From Lactobacillus sp. ESL0684 (GTDB lineage Bacteria; Bacillota; Bacilli; Lactobacillales; Lactobacillaceae), in assembly GCF_029392675.1 (NCBI RefSeq), contig NZ_CP113941.1, forward strand, positions 298,001 through 362,000: a stretch of DNA of 64,000 bases. The letters are read 5' to 3'. Below, in pieces: positions 35,630-44,397 of the stretch (the first letter of the stretch is position 1; each line of letters starts with the position of its first letter). A program made the position numbers and the translations under genes. Below the pieces are notes generated by a model. That model was not told the origin of the DNA and did no database searches. It saw nothing but the letters and a program-made list of their open reading frames with translations.

Positions 35630-36526
35630 ATGGAAATCAAAAATTTAGTAACTGAAACACGTAATCCAGCTACCACCCACATTGACACAATGTCAACGCT
35701 TGAAATGGTTAAAACGATTAACCGTGAAGATCAAAAAGTCGCTGAGGCGGTAGCAACACAAGCTGAACCAATTGCCCAAGTGATTGATGCAGCTGCTAAA
35801 CTTTATGCGGCAGGCGGACGCCTTATATACGTAGGTGCTGGAACTAGTGGTCGTCTAGGGGTGCTAGATGCAGCAGAATTAGTGCCAACTTATGGAATTA
35901 AATCTGAGCGTGCCATTGGTTTGATTGCTGGTGGACAGAAAGCAATGTATCATGCTGTTGAAGGTGCAGAGGATTCTGCTGAATTAGGTCAGCAGGATTT
36001 GCGGAATTTGAACTTAACGGCTAACGATACAGTCATTGGTCTAGCAGCGAGTGGTCGAACACCATATGTAGTCGGCTGCCTTGATTATGCTAAAGAAGTT
36101 GGTGCATTAACCACTTCAATTGCTTGTGTACCTGATTCAGTTATTGGTGAACATGCAGATATTGCGATTGAAGCTGTTGTTGGTCCCGAAGTTGTAACTG
36201 GATCAACAAGAATGAAAGCCGGTAGTGCTCAGAAAATGATCTTGAATATGATTTCTACTGGAATCATGATTCGGCAAGGTAAGGTGTACGAGAACGTCAT
36301 GATTGATGTGCAGCCGACTAATGCAAAATTAGTTGATCGTGCATGTCGCATTATTAATGTGGCAACTGGTGCTACTAAACAGGAGGCATTGACCACACTA
36401 GAGAAAACTGATAATAATGTTGCTTTAGCTATTGTGATGCTTAAAACAGGTAAGGCTCAAGCAGAAGCAGCTAGCTTATTAGAAGCTAATCATGGTAATG
36501 TTAGTCAAGTTTTACAAGCTGATTAG
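35630..36526 (+). CDS. murQ: N-acetylmuramic acid 6-phosphate etherase
   Basis: 298 residues. Cleaves the lactyl ether of MurNAc-6P, giving GlcNAc-6P and lactate. SIS domain with YVGAGTSGRLGVLDAAELVP (about 64-83) and the catalytic Glu region AVEGAEDSAELG. It starts 7 bp after murP and ends the operon. Confidence 0.95.
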   Translation: MEIKNLVTETRNPATTHIDTMSTLEMVKTINREDQKVAEAVATQAEPIAQVIDAAAKLYAAGGRLIYVGAGTSGRLGVLDAAELVPTYGIKSERAIGLIAGGQKAMYHAVEGAEDSAELGQQDLRNLNLTANDTVIGLAASGRTPYVVGCLDYAKEVGALTTSIACVPDSVIGEHADIAIEAVVGPEVVTGSTRMKAGSAQKMILNMISTGIMIRQGKVYENVMIDVQPTNAKLVDRACRIINVATGATKQEALTTLEKTDNNVALAIVMLKTGKAQAEAASLLEANHGNVSQVLQAD

Positions 36527-36553
36527 ATAGTTCTAAGTATAAATTTTCATAAT

Positions 36554-36597
36554 AAAAAAACAATTTTCGCTAGCTAGTGAAAATTGTTTTTTATTTT
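36554..36597. terminator. Terminator of the mur operon
   Basis: AAAAAAACAATTTTC/GAAAATTGTTTTTT stem with a TAGCTAGT-containing loop. Confidence 0.85.
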
Positions 36598-36725
36598 ATG
36601 CTTATTATGTTGAAAAAATAAATTATTAATCACTTTTTATTTATAGTGTAGTAAACTCATTGAAAAGCTGCTAAAATTATCCACAGTGAAAATGTTTTAT
36701 TAATGTAATTATAAGAAGGAATTTT

Positions 36726-39179
36726 ATGAAAAGTACGAAGCGAGCTTTTTTATTAGCTGCTGCTACTGGGTTCGCATTGTTATTTAGCAGTGTGTCAGTT
36801 GTTAGTGCTGATGTTAAGACGTTTGATGCAGAAAGCTATCAAACTGGGAATAAAGAAGTGGACCAATGGGCAGATTTAACAGATACTAAATTTAAACAAT
36901 TGGTCAGTCCGATTAATAACGAGCAACCGCTAGCTAGGAAAAATAATTCTTTGGGAATGATTGTACCAGATAATTATTGGCAGCCAGAGCGCTATTGTAA
37001 TTTGGTTAATCTAGAACCTGCAAGCGGGCATAGTTTTTCACAAGGATCTAGTAAATCGTTTCAATTAATTGATAATAGTCAATCAGCTTCTGTGACAGTG
37101 CCACATTATTTACACCATAATAAGCGTTGGGTTGATGCAATCTATACTTTTAAGTTGAAAGGCGATAATACTAGTCACGATTGGGCTAAGTCTAACAGCC
37201 GAGCTAGTGTATACCTAAATCTTGGTACATCATATAATCGGCGTAATTGGTTCAGTTTGTGGACTAACAGTGCTGCACCACATGGCTATTACCAGACGGA
37301 TGTGTCTTCACGCTGGGATATCAACGTGAAGTTTGTCTATTCAGATGATCAAAGTCCGGTTAAAGCGACTGGTACGGTAGAATTTCCAAGTGTAAATACT
37401 CAATTTATGTATGCTTTCGATAAGCAGCAAATGCTTAAGAATGGTGATCGTATTTATGGTCCTGCTCCTACTGGTAATAAACAAGGGATTTTGCGTGGGA
37501 ATCTCGATAGTAATGGTCAATATTTCGATGTGCGTGGTGCTAGCAGACAAACTGGTTCAGGAACTTATAACGCCGAGACAACTTTTCTTTATGTTTTCCA
37601 CAATGGTGAACTGAATTTTACTAATGTAAAGACTGGTTCAACTTATCCTAATGCAATGTTTAGCCGTAATGTTAGTGAACCATATATTGCCCAAGAAGTG
37701 CCATATGGCGATCTAGTTGGAACAATTAATAAGCAAGGCAAGATTACTGAAACAAGTGATGATCAGGTGGATGATCAAATTCCTGGTACTGCCCAAGTTC
37801 GTTTGTATCAAGCATTTCCTAATCAGCCAACTGCGCAAACTGTTAAGCAATATCAAGTACAATTAACTTTACCTAAATATGCGAAGTTAACTGGTCCAGA
37901 AAACTTAGAACTTAATAATTATAATTACCAAAAAGATGCAGCTAAAATTCTTAAGACTGCTAAGGTGAGTGATCCTAAGAACAATGCTAATGGAACTCAG
38001 ACTTACACGATAACTTTTGGTGATGGCAAAACAGCGATTAATGATAATAATTTACAGCTCAAGATTAATGCACAGATTGACTGGGATAATCCGGAATTGT
38101 TAACTACTCTTAAGCAAAATTTTGTTAAAGCAGCGGATGGTCAAAAATATTTGGCAGTTAAAGCTAAAACCAAGACGATTATTGATGGTAAAACCATGGA
38201 CAATGGTCAAGTTACGACCAAGGTTGAGGAACCAAAAGGTAAAGTTAACGTTCATTATGTTGACGGCAACCAGACTGACTTACAAAAGCCAGTGTCATTA
38301 GCTGGCGTGGTTAATGCTGGTTTTGATATCGAAATGCCACAAACTGTAGTTGATACTTATAATGAAGAATATCAAGTAACTGGTGACGTTAAAAATGCTG
38401 CTGGTGAAAAGGTCGATCCTAAGAAGTTAAGATATCAATATAACAGTAACAAGCCCCAGGACCTCTATGTAATTTATCAAGATACTGGCCATAAGTTTGC
38501 TTCAATTCTTAACGGTAAACGTGTCGGTTTCTTAGGTTCGTCAGTAACCGTTGGTTGGCAAGATCACAACCATTCATTTGTGGATAACTTACGTGAACAA
38601 GACGGCTTAGTAGCCTTTAAAGAAGCAGTCACAGGAACAACGCTGGCAGGTCAAGGTAGTAACACTTATGTTCATCGTTTACTAAAGATGAAAGATGGTA
38701 ATACTGCTGCTGGCGCTAGCAAGGGTAAAAATGCTTTAGCATATGAACCACTTGACGCCTTTGTTTTGCAAGTTTCGACTAATGATGCTAATTCTGGTTA
38801 CAAACTTGGATCGGTGAGTGATTCTAAAGAATTGCAGGACTTTGATATTAATACCGTTGCTGGTGCGATGGAATATATCATTAAGTATGCTGAGGATACT
38901 TGGCATTGCCCGATTATCCTGTATACAGGTTATTATGAAAACAATGCTAAATATCAACAAATGGTGGATTTAACATACCAATTACAAAAGAAATGGCATT
39001 TCACCTTGCTTGATATTTATCACAATCAAGAAGTTCATGATTTATTCAGCTCCGATAAGACTAAGTATGTGTCAGCTAATGACTTTATCCATCCCAGACA
39101 CGCTGGATATCAAGTATGGACAGATCTTTTCCGTCAGACGTTAACTGATGTATTTAATAATGAAGTTACGGATAAGTAG
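36726..39179 (+). CDS. Large secreted SGNH/GDSL hydrolase with MucBP-like region
   Basis: 817 residues. Signal peptide 1-28 (cleavage near VVSA-DV). Residues about 30-340 form a beta-rich module with no recognised family; 350-500 look like an extracellular Ig-like or adhesin segment; 500-590 (KGKVNVHYVDG...) is MucBP-like. The last 220 residues are an SGNH esterase: nucleophile Ser in GFLGSSVTVGW (about 604), Asn in VSTNDAN, and the Asp/His pair in DFIHPRHAGY (about 785). No LPXTG motif. It probably deacylates cell-wall or host glycans. It has its own promoter after the mur operon. Confidence 0.8.
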   Translation: MKSTKRAFLLAAATGFALLFSSVSVVSADVKTFDAESYQTGNKEVDQWADLTDTKFKQLVSPINNEQPLARKNNSLGMIVPDNYWQPERYCNLVNLEPASGHSFSQGSSKSFQLIDNSQSASVTVPHYLHHNKRWVDAIYTFKLKGDNTSHDWAKSNSRASVYLNLGTSYNRRNWFSLWTNSAAPHGYYQTDVSSRWDINVKFVYSDDQSPVKATGTVEFPSVNTQFMYAFDKQQMLKNGDRIYGPAPTGNKQGILRGNLDSNGQYFDVRGASRQTGSGTYNAETTFLYVFHNGELNFTNVKTGSTYPNAMFSRNVSEPYIAQEVPYGDLVGTINKQGKITETSDDQVDDQIPGTAQVRLYQAFPNQPTAQTVKQYQVQLTLPKYAKLTGPENLELNNYNYQKDAAKILKTAKVSDPKNNANGTQTYTITFGDGKTAINDNNLQLKINAQIDWDNPELLTTLKQNFVKAADGQKYLAVKAKTKTIIDGKTMDNGQVTTKVEEPKGKVNVHYVDGNQTDLQKPVSLAGVVNAGFDIEMPQTVVDTYNEEYQVTGDVKNAAGEKVDPKKLRYQYNSNKPQDLYVIYQDTGHKFASILNGKRVGFLGSSVTVGWQDHNHSFVDNLREQDGLVAFKEAVTGTTLAGQGSNTYVHRLLKMKDGNTAAGASKGKNALAYEPLDAFVLQVSTNDANSGYKLGSVSDSKELQDFDINTVAGAMEYIIKYAEDTWHCPIILYTGYYENNAKYQQMVDLTYQLQKKWHFTLLDIYHNQEVHDLFSSDKTKYVSANDFIHPRHAGYQVWTDLFRQTLTDVFNNEVTDK

Positions 39180-39202
39180 CTAATTATTAATAAAAATCAA
39201 AT

Positions 39203-39257
39203 ATTCTCCAATCTACTATTTTCTTTGTTAAGTAAGAGCACAGATTGGGGAATTTTT
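39203..39257 (+). terminator. Terminator after the SGNH gene
   Basis: ATTCTCCAATCT/AGATTGGGGAAT followed by T5. Confidence 0.7.
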
Positions 39258-39420
39258 GTTTTAATGAAGAATATTATAGATTTTTAACTTTTTCTAGTTA
39301 AAATAGCTCCAAAGACTTGAATGTCGCGTGTTAAAGTTGAATAATAAAGAGAAAAGCGTCCTTTTTTAGTCAACTTTTGGTAGAATAATAAGTTGTTAAC
39401 ATGTTTTTACGGAGGAAATT

Positions 39421-40392
39421 ATGTCTTATAAAGACAATATAATGTTGTTTGCCCTTAATTCAAACGGTCCGCTTGCTCAAAAGATTGCTGATCGCGTTGG
39501 TGTGCCGCTAAGTAAGTCAAGTGTGCAACGCTTTAGCGATGGTGAAATTCAAATTAATATTGATGAATCTGTGCGTGGCAAGGACGTATATTTGATTCAA
39601 TCAACTAGTGCACCAGTCAATGATAATTTAATGGAACTACTAATTATGATTGATGCGGTTCGGCGTGCTAGTGCGCAGACGATTAATATTGTGATGCCAT
39701 ATTATGGCTATGCTCGTCAAGATCGTAAGACGCGCTCACGTGAGCCAATTACTGCCAAGCTGGTAGCAGATATGTTGCAAACTGCTGGTGCAACCAGGGT
39801 TTTATCATTAGACTTACACGCACCGCAAATCCAAGGATTTTTCGATATCCCAGTCGATAATCTAATGGGAGCACCACTATTAGCAGATTACTTCTTGAGT
39901 AATCACTTAGAAAAAGATGCCGTAGTTGTCTCACCAGATCACGGTGGTGTTACTCGGGCGCGGAAGTTAGCTGAATTTTTAGGAACACCAATTGCGATTG
40001 TGGATAAGCGGCGTCCGCGTGCTAATGTGGCAGAAGTAATGAATATTATTGGTGATGTTAAAGGTAAACGTGCAATTATCATTGACGATATGATTGATAC
40101 TGCTGGCACGATTACATTAGCTGCACAAGCCTTAATTGATGCAGGAGCAACTGAAGTTTATGCCAGCAGTACACATGCCGTGCTTTCTGGGCCAGCGGTT
40201 AAGCGGCTAAATGATTCTCCGATTAAAAACTTAGTTTTGACTGACTCAATTCAACAACCTGCAGAAAAGCAGCTTGATAAGACCTTGCTAGTTTCAGTAG
40301 GACCGCTGATGGGGGATGCAATTAAGTGCATTCAAGAGCATAAGCCAATTAGTCCATTATTTAATACTAGATATCAAGAAGATAAAAATTAA
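39421..40392 (+). CDS. prs: Ribose-phosphate pyrophosphokinase
   Basis: 323 residues. Makes PRPP from ribose-5-phosphate and ATP for nucleotide, His and Trp synthesis. [20 protein letters not shown] (about 99-118) carries the ATP/flexible-loop residues, [12 protein letters not shown] the metal site, and [13 protein letters not shown] (about 219-231) the PRPP loop. GGAGG ribosome site. Confidence 0.96.
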   Translation: MSYKDNIMLFALNSNGPLAQKIADRVGVPLSKSSVQRFSDGEIQINIDESVRGKDVYLIQSTSAPVNDNLMELLIMIDAVRRASAQTINIVMPYYGYARQDRKTRSREPITAKLVADMLQTAGATRVLSLDLHAPQIQGFFDIPVDNLMGAPLLADYFLSNHLEKDAVVVSPDHGGVTRARKLAEFLGTPIAIVDKRRPRANVAEVMNIIGDVKGKRAIIIDDMIDTAGTITLAAQALIDAGATEVYASSTHAVLSGPAVKRLNDSPIKNLVLTDSIQQPAEKQLDKTLLVSVGPLMGDAIKCIQEHKPISPLFNTRYQEDKN

Positions 40393-40395
40393 GTT

Positions 40396-40469
40396 GGTTG
40401 ACTAACCATACTAATCAGCTGTCCTGTCAGAAATGGCAGGGCAGTTTTTTGTTAAAGAAAATTGTGTAC
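40396..40469 (+). repeat. 74-bp direct repeat A, containing the prs terminator
   Basis: Gap-free match to 41441-41514 with a handful of mismatches. Contains the hairpin CTGTCCTGTCA-GAAA-TGGCAGGGCAG plus T6 (40419-40450). Confidence 0.85.
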
Positions 40470-40584
40470 AAAAAGCAATATGTATTATTTGATGTATGAT
40501 ATATTATAAGTATTAAAGCAGTCTTTTTAAGGTAGCCATAGGAAAATAAAAGGACTAAACAAACCAAGCTAGGAGATGATCAAA

Positions 40585-41379
40585 ATGAAGTATGAAGATA
40601 AATTTCATCTTACAGCCGAAGAAAATCGCCGTTTTGCTAAAACTAATTTAACTAAATTAGTTTTTACTAGCTCGCGTTTTGAAGGATTAACTACTACTAT
40701 GCCTCAAACACAAACTATCATTGATGGCATGGGAGTTGACGGTGTTTCAATTGATGATATTAATATTATTGTTCAGCTAAAAAGAGGTTGGCAATTCGCT
40801 ATTAATTATGACCAGCCAATTAATTTGGACTTTGAAAAACAAATCAATAAAATTGTTGCTCGTGATACTGCAGCTTTTCCTGGTTATTTACGTAATAGTT
40901 CAGGTCGTGTAGAAACTTATCGTGGTGAGTTTTCACCCCCAGCAATTGACAAAGATAAAGAAAAAAATTATTTAAATTCTGTTTTAAATAGTCATCGTTC
41001 TACAACCGACAAAGCAATGACCGTAATGTATCACAATATGCGTCAACAAATGTTTTATGATGGTAATAAGCGAACAGCTACCATTGCAGCAAACAAAATT
41101 ATGATAGAAAACGGTGCTGGATTAATTAATATTCCTTTAGATCAGTGGACTATTTGGAACCAAAAATTGGCCGATTATTATTTTTCCAATGATATGACGG
41201 AATTGAAAAGTTGGACATATCAAATTGGTATTTTTGGCATAGAGCCAAATTTACCTGCACGGTTACAAAGTAAGTCGACCAAGATGTCTGCAAAAGAACA
41301 ACAAGAAAATATTGCTGAATTTAAGCAGTTATTGAAAAATGCACAAACAGATAATTCACAGTCTAACGATTCCGATTAA
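40585..41379 (+). CDS. Fic-domain protein with degenerate core motif
   Basis: 264 residues. The Fic core reads QMFYDGNKRTA at 155-165; the catalytic His of HPFx(D/E)GN(G/K)R is replaced by Gln155. The N-terminal SSRFEG (29-34) matches the class II inhibitory (S/T)xxxE(G/N) helix, which normally blocks ATP binding. Residues 220-264 are a polar tail. It may be an inactive Fic, or use an unusual mechanism. The ATG at 40585 is preferred over 40576 because AGGAG abuts the latter. Both flanks are copies of the prs terminator region, suggesting insertion. Confidence 0.8.
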   Translation: MKYEDKFHLTAEENRRFAKTNLTKLVFTSSRFEGLTTTMPQTQTIIDGMGVDGVSIDDINIIVQLKRGWQFAINYDQPINLDFEKQINKIVARDTAAFPGYLRNSSGRVETYRGEFSPPAIDKDKEKNYLNSVLNSHRSTTDKAMTVMYHNMRQQMFYDGNKRTATIAANKIMIENGAGLINIPLDQWTIWNQKLADYYFSNDMTELKSWTYQIGIFGIEPNLPARLQSKSTKMSAKEQQENIAEFKQLLKNAQTDNSQSNDSD

Positions 41380-41440
41380 CAGGACAAATATTGACTGTTT
41401 TCTAACAGTGAGAATTTAGGCAGCTTCTTAAATAAAAAGT

Positions 41441-41514
41441 GATTGACTAACCATCTTAATAAACTGTCCTGTCAGAAATGGCAGGGCAGTTTTTTGCTAA
41501 AGAAAATTGTTTAC
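41441..41514 (+). repeat. 74-bp direct repeat B, second terminator copy
   Basis: Copy of 40396-40469 placed 1045 bp downstream, after the fic gene, with the same hairpin and T6 (41464-41496). It would terminate fic. Confidence 0.85.
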
Positions 41515-41573
41515 TAATTTTAAAATCTGTTTCATAATATTTTAATAATATAGTGAATGATAGGAGAGATAAA

Positions 41574-42035
41574 ATGTCACTTGAGAAAGTCAGAGAGTAT
41601 TTCAGTCAGTATCAATTAGAAGAACGAATTCACGTTTTTGATCATGAAACGGCTACAGTCGAACAAGCAGCAAAAGTTCTGGATATAGAGCCAAATCAAG
41701 TTGCTAAGACTATGGCTTTCAATTTAAAAGAGGGGCCTATTGTAATTGTCACGGAGGGAGGAGCCAGAATTGCCAATGCTAAATTTAAGGCAGCGTTTGG
41801 ACAAAAGGCTAAAATGGTGAAACCTAATGAATTGGAATCTGTAGTTGGTCATCCAATTGGAGGGGTTTGTCCGTTCGCGTTAAAGCCCAATGTTAAAGTT
41901 TATCTTGATCAAAGTCTTAAGCAGCACGAGGTTGTCTATCCAGCAGCCGGCTCAGCTAATTCTGGGATCGAACTGACTTTAGCAGAGTTAGAAAAATACG
42001 CTCAACCTGCTGAATGGGTTGATGTGACTAAGTAG
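41574..42035 (+). CDS. YbaK/EbsC-family Cys-tRNA deacylase-like protein
   Basis: 153 residues. The editing-domain fold of YbaK/ProXp: VAKTMAFNL with the conserved Lys (about 45), IVIVTEGGARIANAKF, and GGVCPFAL. Such proteins hydrolyse mischarged tRNA. The ATG at 41574 with AGGAGA upstream is chosen over a GTG at 41553. Confidence 0.88.
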   Translation: MSLEKVREYFSQYQLEERIHVFDHETATVEQAAKVLDIEPNQVAKTMAFNLKEGPIVIVTEGGARIANAKFKAAFGQKAKMVKPNELESVVGHPIGGVCPFALKPNVKVYLDQSLKQHEVVYPAAGSANSGIELTLAELEKYAQPAEWVDVTK

Positions 42036-42150
42036 CTGTTTCTAGTGGAGTAGTTTAGATGTTGGTTCTTCCGTGATCCAATAGAACTGTAAGTTCTAAA
42101 ATGAGCTATAATAAAGCTAAAGATAAATGAGTTAATGAAAGGAATTAACC

Positions 42151-43134
42151 TTGCTACTACTAAAAAAAGCCGATATTCAAAAATGTTATACCTTAAAAGA
42201 TGCGATGGCAGCAGTTACTGAAGCATTTAGATTGTTTTCAAAAGGGGAAGTTGAGGTACCATTACGTACCCAAATTGTTAATCGGCAGCAAACGGGTTCA
42301 TATTTATGTATGCCAGCCTTTTGCGAGAGCGCAGACGCTGCTTGTGTCAAAGTCTTGGACATGTTTCCAGATAATCCTAAGCAAAATTTGCCGACCATTA
42401 ATGCTCAAGTATTGACAATTGATACTAATACAGGCGTGATTAACGGCATGATGGATGGTAATTATGTTACTCAATTACGCACGGGTGCTGCATCAGGAGT
42501 GGCATTTCAAAATCTGGCTAGGCAAAATTGTACTAAAGGAGCTGTAATTGGCACAGGTGGTCAAGCAGCTACGCAATTAGAAGCGATGCTGAATGCGCGC
42601 AAGTTAGAATTAGTTGAGGTTAGCGACCGTGACTATCCACGGGCACAAGAATTTGCGCAAGCAATGTCAGAGCAACTTGCAGATTATGGCGCTAAGATAG
42701 TTGCAGTACCTACTGCTGATGAAGCAGTTAGAGATGCGGACTTAATTATCTCGGTCACGTCTTCAACGCAGCCAGTTTACGATGGTAAGTTAGTTAAAGC
42801 TGGTGCGACCGTGAGCGGTGTGGGCGCATATCAACCACAAATGCAAGAGACACCAGTTGAATTATTGCAACGTACAGATAAAATCTACTTCGATTCGCAA
42901 GAAGCGGTTTTGGCAGAATCTGGTGATTTAATTATTCCACTCAAGCAGAAGACGATCAATCAAGACAAGTTTGTTGGAGACCTGGGACAAGTTATCTCGG
43001 GCGACTTGCCAGCTCGTGAAAATGATCAGGAAATTATCTTTTTTGAAACTGTGGGGATTGCTGCTCAAGATTTGCTTACTGCTAAGTCAATTTATGATCG
43101 AGCATTAGCAGCTAACGTAGGCATGCAATGGTAA
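42151..43134 (+). CDS. Ornithine cyclodeaminase / mu-crystallin family protein
   Basis: 327 residues with the OCD fold and NAD-binding motif GAVIGTGGQAATQL (about 130-143). GNYVTQLRTGAASGVA (about 107-122) carries the conserved Lys/Arg-type active-site block. It could be ornithine cyclodeaminase, a ketimine reductase or alanine dehydrogenase-like. It starts with TTG behind GAAAGGA and lies 21 bp before an M20D amidohydrolase, a common pairing that suggests amino-acid derivative catabolism. Confidence 0.85.
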   Translation: MLLLKKADIQKCYTLKDAMAAVTEAFRLFSKGEVEVPLRTQIVNRQQTGSYLCMPAFCESADAACVKVLDMFPDNPKQNLPTINAQVLTIDTNTGVINGMMDGNYVTQLRTGAASGVAFQNLARQNCTKGAVIGTGGQAATQLEAMLNARKLELVEVSDRDYPRAQEFAQAMSEQLADYGAKIVAVPTADEAVRDADLIISVTSSTQPVYDGKLVKAGATVSGVGAYQPQMQETPVELLQRTDKIYFDSQEAVLAESGDLIIPLKQKTINQDKFVGDLGQVISGDLPARENDQEIIFFETVGIAAQDLLTAKSIYDRALAANVGMQW

Positions 43135-43155
43135 ATATAATAAGGAAGAATAAAA

Positions 43156-44346
43156 ATGACAATTGAGCAAGAACTAATGCAGCGTCTTGAGCGTGACGAA
43201 GATAAAATGATTGCTATTAGGCGACATTTACATGAACATCCGGAACTCTCAAATGAGGAACGGGAGACACATGATTATATCAAACGCTTTTATCAAGGGA
43301 TGGCTTGTACGGTCAAAGATTGTGGTACTGGATATGGCATCACGGTTGACATTGATAGTGGTAAACCTGGTCCTAAGTTAGGATTGCGGGCAGATTTTGA
43401 TGGTCTGGCTATTGACGAAGATAATGATTTATCGTTTAAGTCACAAAATCGTGGGGTAATGCACGCTTGTGGCCATGATGCTCATACTGCGTATTTAATG
43501 GTTTTAGCCAAAAACTTGATTGAGCTTAAGGATAAGCTACGTGGTTCAATCCGCATTATTCATCAGCCGGCTGAGGAAAAAGCTCCTAGTGGCGCACAAA
43601 AGATGATTGCTGGTGGCGTTCTAGATAATGTTGATCACGTAATTGGGTTGCACGTAATGTCGACAATGCCGCTAGGTACGGTTGCTTATCATCTAGGTGA
43701 GAGTCAAACTGGTCGTTCAAACTTTACAGTTAAGTTTATTGGCAAGGGCGGACATGGTTCCATGCCACAATTGTCCAACGATGCGATTGTCGCAGGATCA
43801 TATTTTGTCATGGCGGTGCAAACGATCGTTTCGCGCCGGGTTGAACCCAATGCCCATGCTAGTGTTACAATTGGGTCTTTTGATGGGGCTGGTACCAGCA
43901 ACGCCATCAAAGAATCAGTTACCCTTAAGGGTGATATTCGCATTATGCAGGAGAGTACGCGTACAGTTATCGAGCAGCAACTTGAACAACTAATTAAAGG
44001 GACTGAAGCGATGTTCGGCGTAAAAGCTGAATACGAAATTGTTAAAGATGTACCGGTTTTGTATAACGATCCTGATTTCACTAAGCAAATAGTTAAGAGT
44101 CTAAAAGCGGAAGTTGCTAATGTTCCGGAGATAACTGAAGTTAGTGATCTTGGAGCACAAGATCCGTCAGAAGATTTTTCCTATTATGCTTTGCAAAAAT
44201 CGTGTTCTTTTCTATATATTGGCTGTGACGTTGATGATGGTCAGACGCATCCCCACCATAGCCCTAATTTTATGTTAGATGAGCGTTCGCTACTTATTGC
44301 GGCTAAAACCGCGGGTCTTGCTACGGTTCATTATTTAATGGATTAA
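43156..44346 (+). CDS. M20D amidohydrolase (N-acyl amino acid hydrolase type)
   Basis: 396 residues. Metal site in HACGHDAHTAYLM (about 106-118) and the catalytic/metal Glu pair in QPAEEKAPSG (about 138-147), with the dimerisation domain in the middle. Hydrolyses N-acyl or aminobenzoyl-type amides; related to hippurate and IAA-amino acid hydrolases. Co-transcribed with the OCD-family gene. Confidence 0.9.
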   Translation: MTIEQELMQRLERDEDKMIAIRRHLHEHPELSNEERETHDYIKRFYQGMACTVKDCGTGYGITVDIDSGKPGPKLGLRADFDGLAIDEDNDLSFKSQNRGVMHACGHDAHTAYLMVLAKNLIELKDKLRGSIRIIHQPAEEKAPSGAQKMIAGGVLDNVDHVIGLHVMSTMPLGTVAYHLGESQTGRSNFTVKFIGKGGHGSMPQLSNDAIVAGSYFVMAVQTIVSRRVEPNAHASVTIGSFDGAGTSNAIKESVTLKGDIRIMQESTRTVIEQQLEQLIKGTEAMFGVKAEYEIVKDVPVLYNDPDFTKQIVKSLKAEVANVPEITEVSDLGAQDPSEDFSYYALQKSCSFLYIGCDVDDGQTHPHHSPNFMLDERSLLIAAKTAGLATVHYLMD

Positions 44347-44349
44347 TTA

Positions 44350-44397
44350 AATAGAGCCTGAAATAATTCACGAAGGATTTTTTCAGACTCTATTTTT
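44350..44397. terminator. Bidirectional terminator
   Basis: AAATAGAGCCTGAAA/TTTCAGACTCTATTTTT hairpin between the converging amidohydrolase and glycosyltransferase genes. Confidence 0.8.

Noticed and set aside
36726-39179. Sortase-anchored protein
   Set aside because: No LPXTG motif, hydrophobic C-terminal segment or basic tail; the protein ends after the SGNH domain.
40576-40584. ATG at 40576 as the fic start
   Set aside because: AGGAG ends directly at this ATG; the second ATG at 40585 has proper spacing.
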